Source: Nocardiopsis quinghaiensis (GTDB lineage Bacteria > Actinomycetota > Actinomycetes > Streptosporangiales > Streptosporangiaceae). From it: a stretch of 64,000 nt of DNA. The position numbers and the translations under genes were made by a program. This document shows, piece by piece, positions 28,379 to 37,304 of this stretch. Under the pieces are notes generated by a model that searched no databases, was not told the origin of the DNA, and saw nothing but the letters and a program-made list of their open reading frames with translations. Numbering within the stretch: position 1 is the stretch's first letter; every line of letters begins with the position of its first letter. The stretch lies in contig NZ_VWVU01000006.1 of the NCBI RefSeq assembly GCF_008638365.1, forward strand, positions 289,439 to 353,438, written 5' to 3'.

Positions 28379-29410
28379 TCAGCCGGGCACGTAGCCGCGG
28401 CTTTTGTCGACCACGTTGAGCAGTTCCCGCCCGTCCAGATAGCGGGCGAGGTTGTCGAGGAACAGGTCCATGAGGTCGTCGCGCCAGCCGACGACGTCAC
28501 CGGACATGTGCGGTGAGACCACCGAACCGGGCAGCCACCACAGGGGGGAGGTCGCCTTGAGCGGTTCGTCCTCGAACACGTCCAGCGCGGCACCGGCGAT
28601 GACACCGCCCTCCAGGGCGTCGACCAGGTCGGACTGGACCACGATGGGCCCGCGCGCCACGTTGACGAGCCGCGCGGTGGGCTTCATCAGTCCCAGGAAG
28701 CGACGGTCGACCAGGCCGCGGGTGGAGTCGGTGAGCGGTGCCGCGACCACCACGTAGTCGGCCTCGGGCAGCTCGCCGAGCAGGGTCGGGCCGCCGTCGG
28801 AGCCGCGGTCGGAGAGGCTGGACTCGACCACGGTGCCGAAGTCGGGGTCCCCCTCGCGCGCGTGGCTGCCGGAGGCGCGCACGTCCATGCCCACGGCCGT
28901 CAGCTTGCGGGCGATGTGGCGGCCGATCGGCCCGGTCCCCACCACGAGGGCCCGCCTACCCGACACCCGCTCGGTCTCCCGGTGCTCCCAGCGGCGTTCG
29001 CGCTGGTGGTCCCAGGTCTGATGGAAGCCCTTGGCGAACGCGGCGACCTGGCCGAGCACGTACTCGGCGATGGGCTCGTCGAAGACCCCGCGCGAGTTGG
29101 TGACCGCGGCGTCGCTGCCGACCAGGCCGGGGAACATGAGGTTGTCCACCCCGGCGGTGGCGGCGTGCACCCAGGCCAGGGAGTCGGCCTCGGGCCAGGC
29201 GGAGGCGAGTGCCTCGGTGAACAGGTCCCACACCAGCAGCACGTGCGTACCGGGCAGCTTGGCCGGTAGCTCGTCGGCGGTGGCGTAGACGACCTCGCCG
29301 AGGCGTGGATCATCGTCTATCCGCTTGTGTCCGGGCGGTAGGGCCCCGCCGTGGAGGACGAGGACTCTGGGACTGTTCGGTGAGGTGAGACGGTTCACGG
29401 GCGTATGCAC
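28379..29410 (-). CDS. D-2-hydroxyacid dehydrogenase (NAD-dependent)
   Basis: 343 residues. Interconverts a D-2-hydroxyacid and its 2-oxoacid. NAD-binding motif VVGTGPIGRHIARKL is near residue 160. The catalytic Arg is in NVARGPIVVQSDL, the Glu in FEDEPLKATSPLW and the His in VVSPHMSGDVVGW, completing the family triad. First gene of the minus-strand operon, starting 85 bp from the first GATTGT-ACAATC palindrome, so it is probably repressed by the GntR protein encoded 2.6 kb away. Confidence 0.92.
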   Translation of the reverse strand: MHTPVNRLTSPNSPRVLVLHGGALPPGHKRIDDDPRLGEVVYATADELPAKLPGTHVLLVWDLFTEALASAWPEADSLAWVHAATAGVDNLMFPGLVGSDAAVTNSRGVFDEPIAEYVLGQVAAFAKGFHQTWDHQRERRWEHRETERVSGRRALVVGTGPIGRHIARKLTAVGMDVRASGSHAREGDPDFGTVVESSLSDRGSDGGPTLLGELPEADYVVVAAPLTDSTRGLVDRRFLGLMKPTARLVNVARGPIVVQSDLVDALEGGVIAGAALDVFEDEPLKATSPLWWLPGSVVSPHMSGDVVGWRDDLMDLFLDNLARYLDGRELLNVVDKSRGYVPG

Positions 29411-29494
29411 TCTCCGGTTGGCTGCGGCGGTTCAGAGAGGTCGTCGGGAATGCGGGGATCGCCCTGCATGGGAAACGCTAGGGAGCCGACATAG

Positions 29495-29508
29495 GATTGT
29501 CAACAATC
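29495..29508. promoter_or_regulatory. GntR-type operator, copy 1
   Basis: GATTGT-CA-ACAATC within ATAGGATTGTCAACAATCA. Lies just upstream of the dehydrogenase-amidase operon (minus strand). Same motif as at 29617 and 34397. Confidence 0.75.
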
Positions 29509-29616
29509 AACAAATCGGTCGTTCCCCCCGAACCGGGACCTCTCTCACCACCTCTGACGCGCCCGGGATACCCACTCACACCGGGGTTATTGCCGCATCC
29601 CGACTGTGGACCATAG

Positions 29617-29630
29617 GATTGTCGACAATC
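29617..29630. promoter_or_regulatory. GntR-type operator, copy 2
   Basis: GATTGTCGACAATC, a perfect 14-bp palindrome within ATAGGATTGTCGACAATCA. Lies 65 bp before the DUF3830 gene and faces the plus-strand operon. Confidence 0.75.
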
Positions 29631-29694
29631 AGCATCCCTGTTGCGGGGGCTGTTCCCCGCAAGTCCGCTGTCCGCCGTCGAAGGGACGACCCAG

Positions 29695-30189
29695 TTGCCC
29701 AGGTACATGACCATCACCCTGGCCAGACGCGGGGTCTCCTGCGTGGCCGAACTCCTGGACAAGGACGCGCCCCGCACCTGTGAGGCGGTGTGGAACGCCC
29801 TGCCGCAGGGCGACGCCGTCCAGCACGCCAAGTACGCGCGCAACGAGGTCTACACGATGGTGCCGAGGTTCGCCGGGGCCGAGCCCGGCCAGGAGAACCC
29901 CACCGTCACGCCGATCCCCGGGGACGTCGTCTACTTCTCCTTCGACGGCGGCATGCTCGACCGCTCGTTCAAGGAGGACAAGGGGATCGGCCACCTGCCC
30001 GGCGTCATCGACCTCGCCCTGTTCTACGGACGCAACAACCTGCTCCTCAACGGCGACGTCGGCTGGGTTCCCGGCAACGTGTTCGCCACCGTCGTCGAGA
30101 ACCTGCCCGCCATGGCCGAGGCCTGCAACGACGTCTGGCGCTCCGGGAGCGTCGGCGAACAACTGCTGTACGAACGCCTGGAGCGCTGA
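29695..30189 (+). CDS. DUF3830 family protein (cyclophilin-like fold)
   Basis: 164 residues if TTG at 29695 is the start (GAAGGGA about 9 bp upstream). This gives MPRYMTITLARRGVSCVAEL, which matches how DUF3830 proteins begin; an ATG four codons later is the alternative. The family is known only as a cyclophilin-like fold often found beside catabolic amidases, racemase-fold enzymes and GntR regulators. Seen: DAVQHAKYARNEVYTMVPRF and DLALFYGRNNLLLNGDVGWVPGN. It opens the plus-strand operon right after an operator palindrome. Biochemical role not established. Confidence 0.82.
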   Translation: MPRYMTITLARRGVSCVAELLDKDAPRTCEAVWNALPQGDAVQHAKYARNEVYTMVPRFAGAEPGQENPTVTPIPGDVVYFSFDGGMLDRSFKEDKGIGHLPGVIDLALFYGRNNLLLNGDVGWVPGNVFATVVENLPAMAEACNDVWRSGSVGEQLLYERLER

Positions 30190-30354
30190 CCCCGCGCCGG
30201 GACCACACGGTGTCCGCACGTCCGCGTCACCACGCACGGGCGGCACCCGTAGCGGCTGTGGGACCGGACACGGGTGGCACCCGCGCCCCGAGCACGGAAG
30301 ACCACACCCGCGCCGACGGAGAACGACAACGCATTCCCGGGAGGTGAGTGACCG

Positions 30355-31155
30355 ATGCGGACCGATGGAGACCACATGAAGGACACCGAAGCGGAGCACC
30401 AGATCGTCGAGCTGGCCGCGAGCACGCGAACGCCGTGGCAGGCGGGAGTCGGTGTCATCGCGCCCTACGACTTCGCGCTCGACCGCGAGTTGTGGCGCTG
30501 GACGCCGGACGACGTCTCGTTGCATGTCACGCGGCTGCCGTACGTACATGTACCTGTGACGGTGGACCAGGCAGCCGCCCTGTGCCAGGAGGAGAACGTG
30601 GCCCCGGCGGTCCGCGCACTGCTCGCCCCCGAACCGCTGGCCATCGGCTACGCGTGCGCCTCGGGCAGCTTCGTGCACGGCCGGGAGGGGGAGCAGCGCC
30701 TGTACCAGGCCATGGTGGACGCCGGCGCGCCCGCCGCCGTCACCACCTCCGGAGCGCTGGTCCGGGCCCTGGACGCGCTCGGCGTCGACCGGATCGCGGT
30801 CGTCACGCCCTACGTGGACAGCGTGACCGACCGGCTCCTGTCCTACCTCGCCGAGCACCACGTCGCCGTGACCTCCAGCGTGGGGCTGGGCCTGCTCAGC
30901 CACATCTGGCGGGTCACCTACGCCGAGGTGTCCGCGGCGGTGCACTCGGTGGACCGGCCCGACGCCCAGGCGGTGTTCATCAGCTGCACCAACGTACTCA
31001 CCTACGACATCATCGCGCCGTTGGAGCGGGAGCTGGGAAAGCCGGTGATCGCGGCCAACCAGGTCACCATGTGGGCGGTGATGAGCGCCGCCAAGCGCCA
31101 GGCCGTGGCCCACGGTCAGAGCCTGATCAACGTCGCCGCACCGAGCGCCGCGTGA
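30355..31155 (+). CDS. Maleate isomerase/arylmalonate decarboxylase family enzyme, two-Cys type
   Basis: 266 residues, GGAGGTGAG upstream of the ATG. Member of the Asp/Glu racemase superfamily, which works with one or two active-site Cys. Both are present: Cys101 in GYACASGSFVHG and Cys211 in VFISCTNVLTYD, as in maleate cis-trans isomerases. It therefore probably isomerises or racemises a dicarboxylate. It is followed 32 bp later by a paralogue that keeps only the first Cys. Confidence 0.85.
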   Translation: MRTDGDHMKDTEAEHQIVELAASTRTPWQAGVGVIAPYDFALDRELWRWTPDDVSLHVTRLPYVHVPVTVDQAAALCQEENVAPAVRALLAPEPLAIGYACASGSFVHGREGEQRLYQAMVDAGAPAAVTTSGALVRALDALGVDRIAVVTPYVDSVTDRLLSYLAEHHVAVTSSVGLGLLSHIWRVTYAEVSAAVHSVDRPDAQAVFISCTNVLTYDIIAPLERELGKPVIAANQVTMWAVMSAAKRQAVAHGQSLINVAAPSAA

Positions 31156-31187
31156 CCCCGCGGGCCGTGACGAGAAGGAGAAGCCAC

Positions 31188-31940
31188 ATGACCCGCGTCG
31201 GTTTCCTCTACCCCGGATTCAGCGCCGAGGACGACTACAAGGCCTTCGCCGACCTGCTCGGAGGGGACGTCGAACTCTCCGTGGTGCACACGCTCATGCG
31301 CGAGGACGCACACCGTGTGGACGCCCTGCTCGACGTCGGCGGCGAGGGGGTGCTCGCCAAGGGCGCGCAGGAGCTGGCCGCGATGGAGGTGGACGCGGCG
31401 GTGTGGGCGTGCACCAGCGGAAGCTTCGTGTTCGGCTGGGAGGGCGCCCGCAAGCAGGTCGAGGGGGTGCGCCGGGTGACCGGGGCACCGTCGTCGAGCA
31501 CCTCGTTCGCCTTCGTGCACGCGCTGAGCCAGCTGGGCGTGTCGCGCGTGGCGATCGCCGCCACCTATCCCGACGACGTCTCCCAGCGGTTCGTGGAGTT
31601 CCTGGCCGAGGCCGGGGTGACCGTGCTGTCGATGGGCAGCCACGGCATCGCCACCGCCGCCGAGGTCGGCGACCTGGACCCGGACGACGTCCTGGACTTC
31701 GTGATCTCCAACGACCACCCGCGGGCCGAGGCCGTCCTGGTGCCGGACACCGCCCTGCACAGCGCCCACCTGATCGATCCCCTGGAGGCGCTGCTCGGCA
31801 GGACCGTGCTCACCGCCAACCAGGTGAGCGTGTGGGAGGGGTTGCGCCTGGCGGGGATGACCGCGGGCCGGAGCAGCGGACCGGGAACGCTGTTGCGCTC
31901 CGGTTCGGCTGCCGTCAACAGCGCCCTGGCCTCCCGCTAG
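31188..31940 (+). CDS. Maleate isomerase/arylmalonate decarboxylase family enzyme, one-Cys paralogue
   Basis: 250 residues with GAAGGAG before the ATG. Same fold and layout as the preceding gene (VWACTSGSFVFGWEGA with Cys75; TANQVSVWEGLRLAG at the end), but the second catalytic Cys is replaced by Asp187 in VLVPDTALHS. This rules out the standard two-Cys isomerase mechanism and suggests a different reaction, for instance decarboxylation or hydrolysis, or a non-catalytic partner of the two-Cys protein. Adjacent tandem genes suggest a heteromer or successive steps. Confidence 0.83.
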   Translation: MTRVGFLYPGFSAEDDYKAFADLLGGDVELSVVHTLMREDAHRVDALLDVGGEGVLAKGAQELAAMEVDAAVWACTSGSFVFGWEGARKQVEGVRRVTGAPSSSTSFAFVHALSQLGVSRVAIAATYPDDVSQRFVEFLAEAGVTVLSMGSHGIATAAEVGDLDPDDVLDFVISNDHPRAEAVLVPDTALHSAHLIDPLEALLGRTVLTANQVSVWEGLRLAGMTAGRSSGPGTLLRSGSAAVNSALASR

Positions 31941-32000
31941 CCTCGACGGCGTGTCCGCTGTTTCGTCCTGTTATGTCGCGAATCGAAAGGAAGGCAGACC

Positions 32001-32690
32001 ATGCCATCCCCCGGCCAGCTCAGACCCGTGCCCCGGCGCTCCACCGCCGAGCTGATCGCCGACCAGCTGCGATCGGCGATCATGTACGGCTCCCTCGCCC
32101 CCGGGGACCAGCTCGGCGAGTCGGAACTGGCCGGACAGCTCGGGGTGAGCCGCGGTCCGCTGCGCGAGGCGATGCAGCGCCTCGTCCAGGAGGGGCTGCT
32201 GCGCAGCGAACGGCACAGGGGCCTGTTCGTGCGCGAGCTGGCCCCGGCCGACGTGCGGGACATCTACGTGGCCAGGCTCGCCGTCGAGCGGACCGCGTGC
32301 GAGCTGATCATGCGCGGCAACCGGGGTGAGGCGGTCGCACGGCTCACCCCGGCCGTGGACCGGCTCGTCGCGGCGGCGGCCAGCCGGGACCGGAACGCGA
32401 TGAGTGACGCCGACCAGGCCTTCCACCAGACCCTGGTGAGCTGCGCGGGCAACGGCCGTCTGGAGCGCATGGCGCAGACACTCCTGGTGGAGACGCGGAT
32501 GTGCCTGACGGTGATGCAGGACGTGTACCCCGAGCCGGAGGAGCTCCTGGACGAGCACCGGCGCATCCTGGACGCGATCGTGTACGGGGCGGAGGGCGAG
32601 CTGATGCGGCTGATCGAGACGCACATGACGGACACGGTCGACCGCATCAACAACGGTGCCCGGGGCCCGGAGGCGGACTCCGGCGCCTGA
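32001..32690 (+). CDS. GntR family regulator, FCD (FadR-type) subgroup
   Basis: 229 residues. An N-terminal winged helix (about 15-80: TAELIADQLRSAIMYGSLAP, LGVSRGPLREAMQRLVQEG, RGLFVREL) is followed by an all-helical FCD ligand domain whose metal ligands are visible (Asp in DADQAFHQTL, His in FHQ, His in DEHRRILDAI and ETHMTD). FCD regulators bind small organic acids. Last gene of the plus-strand operon; the three GATTGTyrACAATC palindromes in this region are of the kind FCD-GntR proteins recognise, so it is the likely repressor of all three promoters. Confidence 0.93.
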   Translation: MPSPGQLRPVPRRSTAELIADQLRSAIMYGSLAPGDQLGESELAGQLGVSRGPLREAMQRLVQEGLLRSERHRGLFVRELAPADVRDIYVARLAVERTACELIMRGNRGEAVARLTPAVDRLVAAAASRDRNAMSDADQAFHQTLVSCAGNGRLERMAQTLLVETRMCLTVMQDVYPEPEELLDEHRRILDAIVYGAEGELMRLIETHMTDTVDRINNGARGPEADSGA

Positions 32691-32714
32691 CCGCCCCGGC
32701 GGAGGCCGGGGCGG
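32691..32714 (+). terminator. Hairpin directly after the GntR gene
   Basis: CCGCCCCGG (32691-32699) and CCGGGGCGG (32706-32714) form a perfect 9-bp stem right after the stop codon. Confidence 0.55.
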
Positions 32715-32811
32715 CGACACCTCGTTCCTTCGGGAGTCCGCGTGCCGGCGGGAGCGCGGGAGGCGCCGTACCGCACCCCCACGGGCACACGGGTCCCGGA
32801 CGTCGGTCCGG

Positions 32812-34275
32812 TCAGATCCCGCCGATCCCCACGTACTTCGTCTCCAGGAACTCCTCGATGCCGACGTTGCCGCCCTCGCGTCCCAGGCCGGAGTGCTTCA
32901 CCCCGCCGAAGGGAGCGGCCGGGTTGGAGACCACGCCCTGGTTGAGGCCGACCATGCCGGTCTCCAGACCCTCGCTGACCCGCAGGGCCCGGTTGAGGTC
33001 GCGGGTGTAGAGGTAGCTGACCAGGCCGTACTCGGTGTCGTTGGCGACCCGCAGCGCCTCCTCCTCGGTCTCGAAGGGCAGCACCGGGGCCACCGGGCCG
33101 AAGATCTCGGTGGTGGACAGCTCGGCCTCGAAGGGCACGTCGGCGAGCACGGTGGGCTGGTAGAAGTGCCCTGCGCCCTCACCGGGTCCGCCGCCGACCA
33201 GCACGCGGGCGCCCCGGTTCACGGCGTCGTCCACCAGGCGCTGCACCTTGTCCCGGGCCTTGTCGTCGATGAGGGGACCCACGGTGACGCCCTCGTCCAG
33301 GCCGCGGCCCATGCGCAGCGCGCCCATGCGCCGGCTGAGGCGCTCGGCGAACTCCTCGGCGACCCCCGCCTGGACGTAGATGCGGTTGGCGGCCGTGCAG
33401 GCCTCACCGATGTTGCGCATCTTGGCGAGCATCGCCCCGTCCACGGCGGCGTCCATGTCGGCGTCGTCGAAGACCAGGAAGGGCGCGTTGCCGCCCAGCT
33501 CCATGGAGGTGCGCAGGACCTGCCCGGCACTCTGCTCCAGCAGCTTCTTGCCGACCGCGGTGGACCCGGTGAAGGAGACCTTGCGGATGCGTCCGTCGCT
33601 CAGCAGCGGCTCCGTGACCGAGCCGGGGTCGGTGGTGGGGATGACGCTGAGGACACCTTCGGGGAGACCCGCCTCGGCCATGATGCCCGCGAGCGCGAGG
33701 GCGGACAGGGGCGTCTGCTGGGCGGGCTTGAGCACCATGGTGCACCCGGCGGCGACGGCGGGGCCGATCTTGCGGGTGCCCATCGCCATGGGGAAGTTCC
33801 AGGGGGTGATGAGCATGGAGGGACCGACCGGCTGGCGCATGACGAGGAAGCGCGACTTGCCGTCGGGTGAGATGGAGAACCGCCCCTCGATGCGGACGGC
33901 CTCCTCGGCGAACCAGCGCAGGAACTCCGCGGCGTAGGCGATCTCCCCCTTGGCCTCGGCCAGGGGCTTTCCCATCTCCAGCGTCATCAGGACCGCCAGG
34001 TCCTCCTGGCGCTCCATGAGCAGCTCGTAGCTGCGGTGCAGGATCTCACTGCGCTTCCTCGGCGGCGTCCTCATCCACTCGGACTGGACCCGGTCCGCGG
34101 CGTCCAGCGCTTCGAGGGCGTCCTCCTTCCCCGCGTTCGCGACCTCGCAGAGCACCTCGCGGGTGGAGGGGTCCTCCACCGGGAAGGTGTCCCCCGAGGC
34201 GGAGTCGCGCCACGTCCCACCGATGAACAGCCTCTTGTCCACCTGCGCGACGACCCGTGCTTCCTGATCCGACAT
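32812..34275 (-). CDS. Succinate-semialdehyde-type aldehyde dehydrogenase
   Basis: 487 residues from the ATG at 34275 (GGGAG 8 bp upstream). Oxidises a semialdehyde to the acid with NAD(P)+. The catalytic Cys is in NIGEACTAANRIYVQ, the general-base Glu in TSMELGGNAPFLVFDD, and the cofactor region in TPWNFPMAMGTRKIGPAVAA. Best fit is the GabD/SSADH subgroup. Divergent from a class III aminotransferase across 170 bp that hold one operator palindrome, so the pair can run transamination followed by oxidation of an omega-amino acid. Confidence 0.92.
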   Translation of the reverse strand: MSDQEARVVAQVDKRLFIGGTWRDSASGDTFPVEDPSTREVLCEVANAGKEDALEALDAADRVQSEWMRTPPRKRSEILHRSYELLMERQEDLAVLMTLEMGKPLAEAKGEIAYAAEFLRWFAEEAVRIEGRFSISPDGKSRFLVMRQPVGPSMLITPWNFPMAMGTRKIGPAVAAGCTMVLKPAQQTPLSALALAGIMAEAGLPEGVLSVIPTTDPGSVTEPLLSDGRIRKVSFTGSTAVGKKLLEQSAGQVLRTSMELGGNAPFLVFDDADMDAAVDGAMLAKMRNIGEACTAANRIYVQAGVAEEFAERLSRRMGALRMGRGLDEGVTVGPLIDDKARDKVQRLVDDAVNRGARVLVGGGPGEGAGHFYQPTVLADVPFEAELSTTEIFGPVAPVLPFETEEEALRVANDTEYGLVSYLYTRDLNRALRVSEGLETGMVGLNQGVVSNPAAPFGGVKHSGLGREGGNVGIEEFLETKYVGIGGI

Positions 34276-34396
34276 GTTCACTACTCCCGATCGAGAATCG
34301 GCCTGTGGTTCGGAACTGCCCCCGGCCTGTGGTCAGAACTGCCCAACGGGCGTCCACTGGACACCGTCACTGCCCGGATGTTTCCATAGCAGCGTC

Positions 34397-34410
34397 GATT
34401 GTCAACAATC
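34397..34410. promoter_or_regulatory. GntR-type operator, copy 3
   Basis: GATTGTCAACAATC, followed by CTA. Read on the other strand it is TAGGATTGTTGACAATC, the same motif as the two 4.8 kb away. It lies in the 170-bp gap between the aldehyde dehydrogenase and the aminotransferase and can control both. Confidence 0.75.
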
Positions 34411-34444
34411 CTACGGAACTCGTAACACGGAATCGAGGCATCGC

Positions 34445-35701
34445 ATGGCGGAGCTCTCCCCGATCCTCAAGCAGGCGACCCAGGTCGTGGCCGCACGAGG
34501 CGAGGGTGCCTACATCTACGACGAGGACGACCGCCGCTATCTCGACTTCACCGCGGGCATCGGCGTCACCAGCACCGGGCACTGCCACCCCCGGGTCGTG
34601 GCCGCCGCGCAGGAGCAGGTGGCCACCCTGATCCACGGTCAGTACACCACCGTGATGCACCGCCCCCTGCTGCGGCTCACCGAGCGGCTCGGGGACGTGC
34701 TGCCCGAGGGACTCGACCGGCTGTTCTACGTGAACTCGGGCAGCGAGGCCGTGGAGGCGGCCCTGCGGCTGGCCAGGCAGGCGACCGGCCGGCAGAACGT
34801 GATCGTGTTCCAGGGATCGTTCCACGGCCGCACCATGGGCGCCGCGTCGCTGACCACGTCCGGCGTCAAGATCCGTGCGGGTATCGGTCCGCTGATGCCC
34901 GGCGTGGCCGTGTCCCCGTTCCCGTACGCCTACCGGCTGGGGATGTCCGAGGCCGACGCGGTCGCGTACGCGCTGCGCGAGCTGGACTACCAGCTCGCCA
35001 CGGTGACCTCCCCGCAGGACACCGCCGCGGTGTTCGTCGAGCCCGTGCTGGGCGAGGGCGGGTACGTGCCCGTGCCGGACGCCTTCCTCCAGGGGGTGCG
35101 CGAGCGCGCCGACCAGCACGGGTTCCTGCTGGTCGCCGACGAGGTGCAGACCGGCTTCGGTCGCACGGGCACGTTCTGGGGGCACGAGCCCTCGGGCATC
35201 CGCCCGGATGTGCTCATCACCGCCAAGGGTCTGGCCAGCGGCTTCCCGCTGTCGGCGGTCGCCGCGCCCTCCGCGGTCATGGAGAAGGCGTGGCCGGGTT
35301 CCCAGGGCGGGACCTACGGCGGCAACGCGGTCTCCTGCGCCGCCGCGCTCGCCACCCTGGACGTGATCCAGGAGGAGGGCCTGGTGGAGAACGCCGCGCG
35401 CATGGGCGAGCGGCTGCGCCTGGGGCTGGAGAAGGTGGCGGAGGCCAACCAGGTGATCGGCGACGTGCGCGGCCGGGGGCTGATGCTCGGCAACGAGTTC
35501 ACCGCCGCCGACGGGACGCCCGACGGCGCCACCGCGGCGCGTGCCCAGCAGGCCGCCGCCAGGAACGGGCTCCTGCTGCTCACCTGCGGCCCGGAGGGGA
35601 ACGTGGTACGCATGATCCCGCCGCTGGTCGTCAACGGCGAGCAGGTCGACAACGCGGTGTCCCTGTGGGCGGCCTCCATGGAGGAGGCCGTCGCGGGCTG
35701 A
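34445..35701 (+). CDS. Class III aminotransferase, 4-aminobutyrate type
   Basis: 418 residues, ATG at 34445. PLP enzyme that moves the amino group of an omega-amino acid to a 2-oxoacid. The PLP-binding Lys is in DVLITAKGLASGFPLSA and the Asp in LLVADEVQTGFGRTGTF. The substrate-region GHCHPRVVAAAQEQVATLIH and NSGSEAVEAALRLARQATG are typical of GabT/ArgD relatives. Divergent from the semialdehyde dehydrogenase and preceded by an operator palindrome. GABA or beta-alanine-like substrates are likely, but the regulon context suggests a specialised one. Confidence 0.92.
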   Translation: MAELSPILKQATQVVAARGEGAYIYDEDDRRYLDFTAGIGVTSTGHCHPRVVAAAQEQVATLIHGQYTTVMHRPLLRLTERLGDVLPEGLDRLFYVNSGSEAVEAALRLARQATGRQNVIVFQGSFHGRTMGAASLTTSGVKIRAGIGPLMPGVAVSPFPYAYRLGMSEADAVAYALRELDYQLATVTSPQDTAAVFVEPVLGEGGYVPVPDAFLQGVRERADQHGFLLVADEVQTGFGRTGTFWGHEPSGIRPDVLITAKGLASGFPLSAVAAPSAVMEKAWPGSQGGTYGGNAVSCAAALATLDVIQEEGLVENAARMGERLRLGLEKVAEANQVIGDVRGRGLMLGNEFTAADGTPDGATAARAQQAAARNGLLLLTCGPEGNVVRMIPPLVVNGEQVDNAVSLWAASMEEAVAG

Positions 35702-35727
35702 CCCCGGCCCGTCCCGTCTGTGGACTG

Positions 35728-35758
35728 CCGCCCCGGCACGGTTTCCGCGCCGGGGCGG
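35728..35758 (+). terminator. Hairpin after the aminotransferase
   Basis: CCGCCCCGGC (35728-35737) pairs perfectly with GCCGGGGCGG (35749-35758) across an 11-base loop. Confidence 0.65.
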
Positions 35759-35882
35759 TGGCGTGTGTGGGCGGTGGCGTGTACGGACGGACGCTCCGGG
35801 GCAACCGTGCGACGGGGCCGTGCGTCGGACACGGGAGGAGTCGGACGGAAGGAGCCCGGTGGCAGGTCGCGGGAGGAAGGCC

Positions 35883-36968
35883 ATGAGCGCCATGGGCGGC
35901 GGCTCGCGCCCCGTACTCGATCCCGCGTTGCCGCCCCGCGTCGCACGCGGGCTCGGGAAGCGGCCGTCCGCCCTCGTCCCACGAGCGGCCCGGGCGAGGC
36001 AGCCCCGGTTTCCGGACCGAACGCGCATGGCGGCGGGCGGGACGGCGGTGGCCGCGCTGAGCACGGCCTGGATGCTGGGGAGCGGTCCGCTCCTGTCGTG
36101 GTCGCCGCTTCCGTACCTCGTCGCCTTCCTGGCCCAGACCGCGGTCGTGGGTGTGGCGGGGTTCGCCGCCACCCGCGTACGGTTCCGGCCCCGGCTTCCC
36201 CCGTGGTCGAACACCAGGGCGGGACAACGCTGGTGGAGGGTACTGTCCCTGGGCTTCGCGCCCGCCACCCTGGCGACATGGCTCCTCTTCCCGGCACCGG
36301 ACTGGCTCTTCACCGCCGGATGGCACGCACCGGGCGCCGTGTACACGGCCGCCGCCCTGTGGGCGGGGTGGTGGTGGCCCCGGAACGACCGGCTGGCGGC
36401 GGCGTACGCGGACCGTTACCTGGTGGCCGGCGACCTCGGTCGGCACGGCTCCGAACTGGTACTCCGCGTGCAGAGGACGATCGACGCCGTCGAGGAGGCG
36501 GAGCGGCGGCTGGGCGACTCCTTCGACCCGGCGCGGTCGCTGACGGTGCTACGCGACGAGGAGTGGCGGATCGCCTCGATGCTGTACCACCACGGCCGGT
36601 TCCGCGAGGAGCACCGCGCCGACTCCCGCGACGCCGTCTCCGACCGGGTGCGTGCCCTGCTGAGCCAACAGCACGAGCGGCAGGAGGCCGCGTACCGCGA
36701 GCTGGCGGCACAGGTCGACGCGATCCGTGAGTACGGCGTCGCCGTCGAGGAGGCACTGGATGCCCACACGGAGTGGGAGCAGCTCGAACGGGCGGAGGCG
36801 CGCGGCGCACAGCTCACCGAGCTCCTCGCCCGCTCGGCGTCCGACGGGGGCAGCGGTGAGCTGCTCCAGAACGAGGTTCTGGCCGCTCGGGCGGCCAAGG
36901 AGGCGCGGGACGAGCTGGTCGGCCGGGCGCTGGAGGCCGGACGCTTCCTGGAGGCGCCGGAGGCCTGA
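35883..36968 (+). CDS. Membrane protein with a cytoplasmic coiled-coil, hypothetical
   Basis: 361 residues from the ATG at 35883, with GGAGGAAGG upstream. Three or four hydrophobic segments lie in the first 170 residues (GTAVAALSTAWMLGS, YLVAFLAQTAVVGVAGFAA, LGFAPATLATWLLF, AVYTAAALWAGWWW). A long charged helical region follows (about 180-355, VLRVQRTIDAVEEAERRLGD and QQHERQEAAYRELAAQVDAI), predicted to be coiled coil. No family recognised. Monocistronic. Confidence 0.75.
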   Translation: MSAMGGGSRPVLDPALPPRVARGLGKRPSALVPRAARARQPRFPDRTRMAAGGTAVAALSTAWMLGSGPLLSWSPLPYLVAFLAQTAVVGVAGFAATRVRFRPRLPPWSNTRAGQRWWRVLSLGFAPATLATWLLFPAPDWLFTAGWHAPGAVYTAAALWAGWWWPRNDRLAAAYADRYLVAGDLGRHGSELVLRVQRTIDAVEEAERRLGDSFDPARSLTVLRDEEWRIASMLYHHGRFREEHRADSRDAVSDRVRALLSQQHERQEAAYRELAAQVDAIREYGVAVEEALDAHTEWEQLERAEARGAQLTELLARSASDGGSGELLQNEVLAARAAKEARDELVGRALEAGRFLEAPEA

Positions 36969-37304
36969 CCGGCAGTCGGCCCCGCGGAATCCCGCTGTCC
37001 GCCCCGCGGCAACGGATGCCTCCAGACACGCGCGTGCGACGAAAGCGTTCACCCGCGACGCCGAAAACGCTTCGGCCGGGCTATGACATGGCCCACATGG
37101 CAACTTTGTTACCAGTAGGAACACGAAAACGTCTCGAAAGGATCGCGGACCCGGGTTGACGCCGTGGTTTCGCGGTCGACAGATTGGGGGCCGTCTCTCC
37201 AGCCCCTCACGTGAGGCGATCCCGATGGCCGACCGAAGACCGTTCCTCGGCGGAGCGTCCCCCGCCGGCGTCGGCGGCACCTCCCGGCCGCGGAGTCCGC
37301 GGCG
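36969..37304. other. Intergenic with a possible LacI-type half-site pair
   Basis: The only structure I note is GAAAGCGTT (37041-37049) facing AACGCTTC (37066-37073), which resembles spread LacI/GalR half-sites. A somewhat AT-richer stretch (aactttgttaccagtagg) follows and may hold a promoter for the downstream glycoside hydrolase. Confidence 0.35.

Noticed and set aside
34367..36346. A 659-codon minus-strand frame opposite the aminotransferase
   Set aside because: Antisense to a gene with all catalytic residues; no ribosome site and no recognisable sequence.
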